Shown here: piece by piece, positions 21,201 through 24,048 of the stretch
Layout of the letters: each line of letters starts with the position of its first letter
Numbering within the stretch: position 1 is the first letter of the stretch
Source of the DNA: CAZGOM01 sp964542875
GTDB taxonomy: Bacteria > Planctomycetota > Phycisphaerae > Phycisphaerales > Phycisphaeraceae
DNA length: 24,048 nucleotides
Assembly: GCA_964542875.1 (NCBI GenBank)
Contig: CAZIWA010000085.1
Coordinates: forward strand, 1 to 24,048
Reading direction: 5' to 3'
Translations under genes and position numbers: made by a program
The notes under the pieces: model-generated
What the model saw: the letters and a program-made list of their open reading frames with translations, nothing else
Told to the model about the DNA's origin: nothing
Databases searched by the model: none

Positions 21201-23967
21201 GCTGCAGGACATCGGCGAAGGGAGCGGCGGTGAAGGTGTAGTTGTCGGCGGGAGCGGCAGCGAGACGCATACGCCGCCATTGGATGGCTTCGAGCTGGCC
21301 GGGCTGACCGCGTGATTCGCTGAGGAGGTCGAGGATGAGGCGGACTTGATCGCTGTCTTTGCGGGTACCGGTGAAGGTGAGGAGGCCGGGGGTGATGAAG
21401 GAGGCTTGGCAGACGCCGCCTGGGAGCCAGTCGGAGGGGGAGCCGACTGCCTGGATTTTGCGAAGGATTTCATCTTGCGAGAGGGCTGGAAACTTACCGT
21501 CGGGCGTAGGCTGGGTGAGGCCGTCGACCGGTAGTGCGTGGCAGTAGACGTCTCTGGCCAGATTGAGACGGGTGGATATGCGTACGCCGTAGCCGCCATT
21601 TTCGGCATAGGCGTGGTTGGCTTTGTACGCCTTTGGCGTGGCCTGCTCAAGCACGGCATTGAGAAGGCTGGGCCGGTCGGGATGTGGGCCGGGAGGGGCG
21701 ACGGGGGTTTGGGGCGTCACGCCGATGGCGGTCAGGGCATTCCAGTCGATGTACATCACGACGGAGTGTGGCTCAAAGACCTGCGCGAGCGCCTCATGAA
21801 GCGGACGAGGGGCTTTGCCGGGCAGGTTGAATGTGCCCTTGTCGTACCAGATCTGGTTGAATGAATTGTTCACCGGCTGGACGTTGTGATTGGTGAAGCC
21901 GGCATATCTTACGGAGTCCGTGCGGCGCTTGTGGAGCTGGTCATCGATCCAAAGAAGGTCCGGCAGACGCGCGGTGACGATGATGGTTTTATTGGGCTGC
22001 TGGGTGATGGGGTCGTTGGTGAGCTGGATGTCCAGAGGGGTTTTGGACAAGAGGGCCAGCTCGTCAAAGTTCGAGTGGGTGTTGACTAGGGAACTGTGGG
22101 AATTCAGAAGGTTGGAGCGGATTGATTCGAGAGAGGTGGTGTGGCCAAACAGGGTGGTGTTGATGTCCGAAACATCGAATGTTCTGGTTTGGATCAACGA
22201 GTTTTGATGGGTGATGGCGAGTTGTTTCAGCAGAGGCTGGATCTGGTCGAGATAAGCGGTGGGGGCGGTGGCGGCGAGTGTGTCTCCGGTGATGGCGGCA
22301 TGGGCGATGGCTGTGGTGGAGGGGGCGGCCAGAGGTGACCAGTCAGAGGGTTGGCCGATGGATTGGGAGAGAAGGGTGATTAAGTCGGCTGCGGGAATGG
22401 GCTTGGCGTCTGCGGGAGAAAGAAGGTGGGCGACGTTGAAGTTACGGGACTGGATGCTCCGTTTGAGGGCGCTGACGCGGGGGCCGACGAAGATTCGGTC
22501 GTTAAGCGGGACGATCCTTATTTCGCGGGTGGGAAAGATGTTGTTGGGTAGGCCGGACCAGTCGCACCTGATGAATGTTTCGTGTATTGCCGCTTGGAGG
22601 GGCATCGGGCTTGAGTTAATGAGATCTTTGAGGGGTGATGGTGGCGTGGGGCCTAAAAGCTTGAGGCCTTCCCAGTCGACCTGGATGGGGATCTGCGCCT
22701 GGCGCGAGAAGGTGTCGAGTGAGGCTTGGAGGGTTTTGTCCTGGGGGAATTGATGGACGACGCGTTTGAGGCGGTCTTGAAATTGGTCTGTTGAAGAGAA
22801 AGGCTGCGTGGCGTCTGTTGAAGTTTGTGCTATGACGGGCTTGGGAAGCGAGATGTAGAACAGACTGGCGGCGGCCAGCAGGCAAGCGAGGGCGATCCAG
22901 GGGCCCGGGAGCTGGGGGCGGGCGTTGGGCGTAAAGATGCGTTGGATGCGGATGCGCAAACCGGAAGGGTGGGAGCCGGTGGCGGCGAGACCGGGTTGGC
23001 TGGTGGAGATGAGGCGGGCCCAGTTGGCCAGGGCAGTGGCGTATTGATCGGGTTGGGCAGAAGTGGCGTGGATGGCGATGAGGTCGCAGGCCGCTTCGCG
23101 TTCGAGACGGATGGTGTTGCTGAGCCACCAGACTCCGGGGTTAAAGAAGAAGGCGGATTCAATGATGGATTGAAGGAAGTCGATGAGGGCGTCGTGGCGT
23201 TTGATGTGGGCCAGTTCGTGGGCGAGGATGAATTTGAGGTCTTCGGGGGGGAGCTGAGAAAGGCCGCGGGCGGGGAGCAGGACCAGGGGCCAGAACCAGC
23301 CGACGACGCCGGGAACGGTGACGGCGTGGCTGGTGGCCATACGCGTGCGAGGCGTGACACGGAGTTGGCGGGCGAGGTGGAGAAAGAGGTCGTATTCACC
23401 GCCGAAGTTCATGGGGGAGGCGAGGTGTTTTATGCGGGTGCCGAGCCAGACGGCATGAGAGGCGCGCAGGAGCATGATGAAGGCGCCGATGAGCCAGAAG
23501 CCGAGGATGTAGGGAAGGATGGGCTGCGGGATGCGGAGACCGAGGAAAGTTTTCCAGGGGGAGGTGGGTGCGGGGTTCTCTGGGATGAGGATGGGTTGAG
23601 CCGGGAGAGGGATCGGGGTGGTGGCAATGGGCGCTGGAGGAGGGGCGAGAGTTGCGGGTTGATGGGCTGATGGCGGAGTGGTGGGGACTGATGATTGCAA
23701 TGGAACGGAGGCGGGTTCAGCGGCGATGGGGGCGAAGGCCGAGCCCGGAAACACGGCCTGCTTTGGAGAGAAGTAAGCGAAGGTGAGGCCAAAGGAGATG
23801 ACGATGGCGGTAAGGGCGAGGATCGCAGCCCAGTAACGTGCGGAGGCGAGGCGACCGGGGAGGGATTTGAGAAGGGCCCATGTGAACAAGGCAATGAGCG
23901 CGGCTTGCCAGAGGGAATGGGCAAGGGCGAGGGCGCAGGGTTCAAATATCCAGTGGAGCGAGTTCAT
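18235..23967 (-). CDS. Giant M56 (BlaR1-like) membrane metallopeptidase with six secretin-like modules
   Basis: The N-terminal 375 residues form an M56/BlaR1-type membrane protease. Hydrophobic helices lie at about 13-33, 44-66 and 149-168, and a fourth at 355-374. The zinc motif HELAH (250-254) and the downstream LEREAACD (288-295) lie between the last two. In BlaR1 systems this protease cleaves the BlaI repressor when the sensor is triggered. Here the rest (about 390-1910) is extracytoplasmic and has no penicillin-sensor motifs. Instead six modules follow, each opening with a V-D/N-W-x-x-L segment (DW at 431, 741, 1142 and 1444; NW at 936 and 1639). Each is followed by a second domain with a Q/S-I...P-x-D-W and xxLLxxLR pattern, like secretin N0/N1 domains. 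Residues 1785-1890 resemble an Ig-like closing domain. The start codon overlaps the stop of the BlaI-type gene (ATGA). Related proteins are usually 400-700 residues. Confidence 0.85.
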   Translation of the reverse strand: MNSLHWIFEPCALALAHSLWQAALIALFTWALLKSLPGRLASARYWAAILALTAIVISFGLTFAYFSPKQAVFPGSAFAPIAAEPASVPLQSSVPTTPPSAHQPATLAPPPAPIATTPIPLPAQPILIPENPAPTSPWKTFLGLRIPQPILPYILGFWLIGAFIMLLRASHAVWLGTRIKHLASPMNFGGEYDLFLHLARQLRVTPRTRMATSHAVTVPGVVGWFWPLVLLPARGLSQLPPEDLKFILAHELAHIKRHDALIDFLQSIIESAFFFNPGVWWLSNTIRLEREAACDLIAIHATSAQPDQYATALANWARLISTSQPGLAATGSHPSGLRIRIQRIFTPNARPQLPGPWIALACLLAAASLFYISLPKPVIAQTSTDATQPFSSTDQFQDRLKRVVHQFPQDKTLQASLDTFSRQAQIPIQVDWEGLKLLGPTPPSPLKDLINSSPMPLQAAIHETFIRCDWSGLPNNIFPTREIRIVPLNDRIFVGPRVSALKRSIQSRNFNVAHLLSPADAKPIPAADLITLLSQSIGQPSDWSPLAAPSTTAIAHAAITGDTLAATAPTAYLDQIQPLLKQLAITHQNSLIQTRTFDVSDINTTLFGHTTSLESIRSNLLNSHSSLVNTHSNFDELALLSKTPLDIQLTNDPITQQPNKTIIVTARLPDLLWIDDQLHKRRTDSVRYAGFTNHNVQPVNNSFNQIWYDKGTFNLPGKAPRPLHEALAQVFEPHSVVMYIDWNALTAIGVTPQTPVAPPGPHPDRPSLLNAVLEQATPKAYKANHAYAENGGYGVRISTRLNLARDVYCHALPVDGLTQPTPDGKFPALSQDEILRKIQAVGSPSDWLPGGVCQASFITPGLLTFTGTRKDSDQVRLILDLLSESRGQPGQLEAIQWRRMRLAAAPADNYTFTAAPFADVLQQITRRSLLETYVNWAQVEKLGLTQNTPITLGPDDFPGKRPNWYDVLDMAITKTGFRPQLEVLNREYGTSIYADNTSRRIIYNIADLTRINSPAYVSQDQIITHIKAIKTPVTWNTSLSYKAEIDANDDLYVTATPDIQFQVKAVLDALRKKAIAATPAQTQSASPAYTPRSNFDQQRRFYEIYNGQNQAWNNNPGRIRVVSLKEAIAIFQEQSRLQITVDWPALATLGLKPESTANILETAVAAPDDLMPLQMSVYHHLATNGRNQWLGIARIGSGALVSTRTIALRASSRDHELDLQALEAITPDQLITLIKQNLGQPSDWGTGPDGFASLEIKNNKLIAHVPDAFLPDLNALLAQLRITRQATLVQSHFFDTQDLAAPALGLTEPYLPPVGVRSRLAVWFQTQFPQKPTSNLPLPWPGTLLAPDLTSTPTITASATGVTITGSLADLIFVQNCLDQIRASRTSGTQSGVTTQSTAQYKQQQHLKFWALTPVDLPGPITPRPLQQALDQLLASRGLAYEVDWAALKSIGIDPATPVTPPGSQPNLITLIRVILKQATPSQHLANRAYADNHFAGIKITTRKALTRTFSFSPDINDLLTPPAPDSPPPFTRQQVLAQVMKAGDPADWLPQGVFSASFNSENNLQLLIANPENLTVVDYLNDLRVQKNLPLASNDQGSISLTQRKLQQPAGGYQISNLPLNEALELTSKKISVKFTANWPALQSANILPTQKVSVSPADFPGQTPTWENVFLHLCNQAGNPNAYYLGKSSFGLYLNATIQSWADHSLYDLVWPLNDPFISYIDILSRIRSLPGAGPWNRDPLWKLTSSDQTVHLEAPADYLAKVDSLMATLRAQAASGVKHATLEKPKNGRVAIRIKVGASGSISAFQATVVPVRLPPGMVQPPKNLSDNWQLEPHGTLVLENLPLGGEYTIQLRHSNPTITEPFATLTPIAITEADPTQEYLITFNKTGIDPESLKRADKPNHPSKLF
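18634..20619 (-). repeat. Second three-module block (A'-B'-C') of the M56 protein
   Basis: Codons about 1117-1778 hold modules with DW/NW at 1142, 1444 and 1639. B' shares DPATPVTPPG and AYADNHFAGIKITTRKALTR with B, and C' shares VSPADFPGQTPTWENV with C. Spacing between modules matches the first block within a few residues. Confidence 0.75.
20743..22740 (-). repeat. First three-module block (A-B-C) of the M56 protein
   Basis: Codons about 410-1075 hold modules with DW/NW at 431, 741 and 936. A carries IGQPSDWSP and TFDVSDINTTLFG, matched in A' by LGQPSDWG and HFFDTQDLAAPALG. B carries TPQTPVAPPG, C carries LGPDDFPGKRPNWYDV. The A to A', B to B' and C to C' distances are 711, 703 and 703 residues. 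Confidence 0.75.
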
Positions 23968-24048
23968 GCCCCCTCCTTGGTGGATTTGGCAGAGGATTTC
24001 TTTTTGTGGTGCTTGATGAGGGATTCGATTTCGGTGAGCTCATTTTCA
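23964..24048 (-). CDS. BlaI/MecI-type repressor, C-terminal end only
   Basis: The last 27 codons of a frame running off the right edge read ELTEIESLIKHHKKK followed by a short basic Ser/Lys tail, ending in TGA at 23964-23966. The acidic-then-basic helix matches the usual C-terminus of BlaI/MecI/CopY repressors. BlaI genes commonly sit directly upstream of BlaR1 genes, and the four-base ATGA overlap with the M56 start fits that. The DNA-binding winged helix and the cleavage site are outside the window. The call rests on a short fragment plus position. Confidence 0.6.
   Translation of the reverse strand, partial: ENELTEIESLIKHHKKKSSAKSTKEGA

Noticed and set aside
1..24048. CRISPR arrays, rRNA, tRNA or insertion sequences
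   Set aside because: I saw no regularly spaced repeats, no conserved rRNA or tRNA sequence and no transposase frame.

Overview
The window is GC-rich, gene-dense chromosomal DNA from a bacterium. The best fit is a planctomycete of the Phycisphaerae type. That is an inference from gene content: a giant M56/BlaR1-like protein with secretin-like modules of a style common in planctomycetes, a retained division cluster (rsmH, an ftsL-like gene, ftsI), weak or absent Shine-Dalgarno sequences on many genes, and dispersed G-rich intergenic repeats. No 16S rRNA or tRNA is present to confirm it.

Layout. Everything from 1 to 14876 lies on the minus strand, so transcription runs right to left. At the left edge are pnp (cut by the window) and rpsO, separated by a terminator-like hairpin. 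Next come a DMT/EamA transporter, two paralogous single-pass coiled-coil membrane proteins behind a good sigma-70-like promoter, and three small paralogous lipoproteins. dnaA follows, with a clear promoter and a DnaA box at the predicted transcription start. Upstream of it lies a division block read in the order rsmH, LysM protein, ftsL-like, ftsI. The FtsI has an unusual Pro/Ala-rich cytoplasmic extension of about 420 residues.

From 15264 to 18161 the genes are on the plus strand: a Gfo/Idh/MocA oxidoreductase with its own terminator, then a hipB-hipA toxin-antitoxin pair behind a perfect AT-rich palindrome and a possibly leaderless start. Convergent to hipA, 18235-23967 encodes a 1910-residue M56 (BlaR1-like) membrane metallopeptidase. 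Its start overlaps the end of a BlaI/MecI-type repressor gene that runs off the right edge.

Most notable result. The long C-terminal part of the M56 protein is not a penicillin sensor. It is six secretin-N-domain-like modules arranged as a tandem duplication of a three-module block (A-B-C, A'-B'-C') with a period of about 705 residues. With the BlaI-type repressor it looks like a one-component-plus-protease signalling system with an undescribed input. Other points worth a look are REP-like palindromes, one of which lies inside the ftsI reading frame, paired operator-like repeats, and a G-rich plus strand although the essential genes are on the minus strand.
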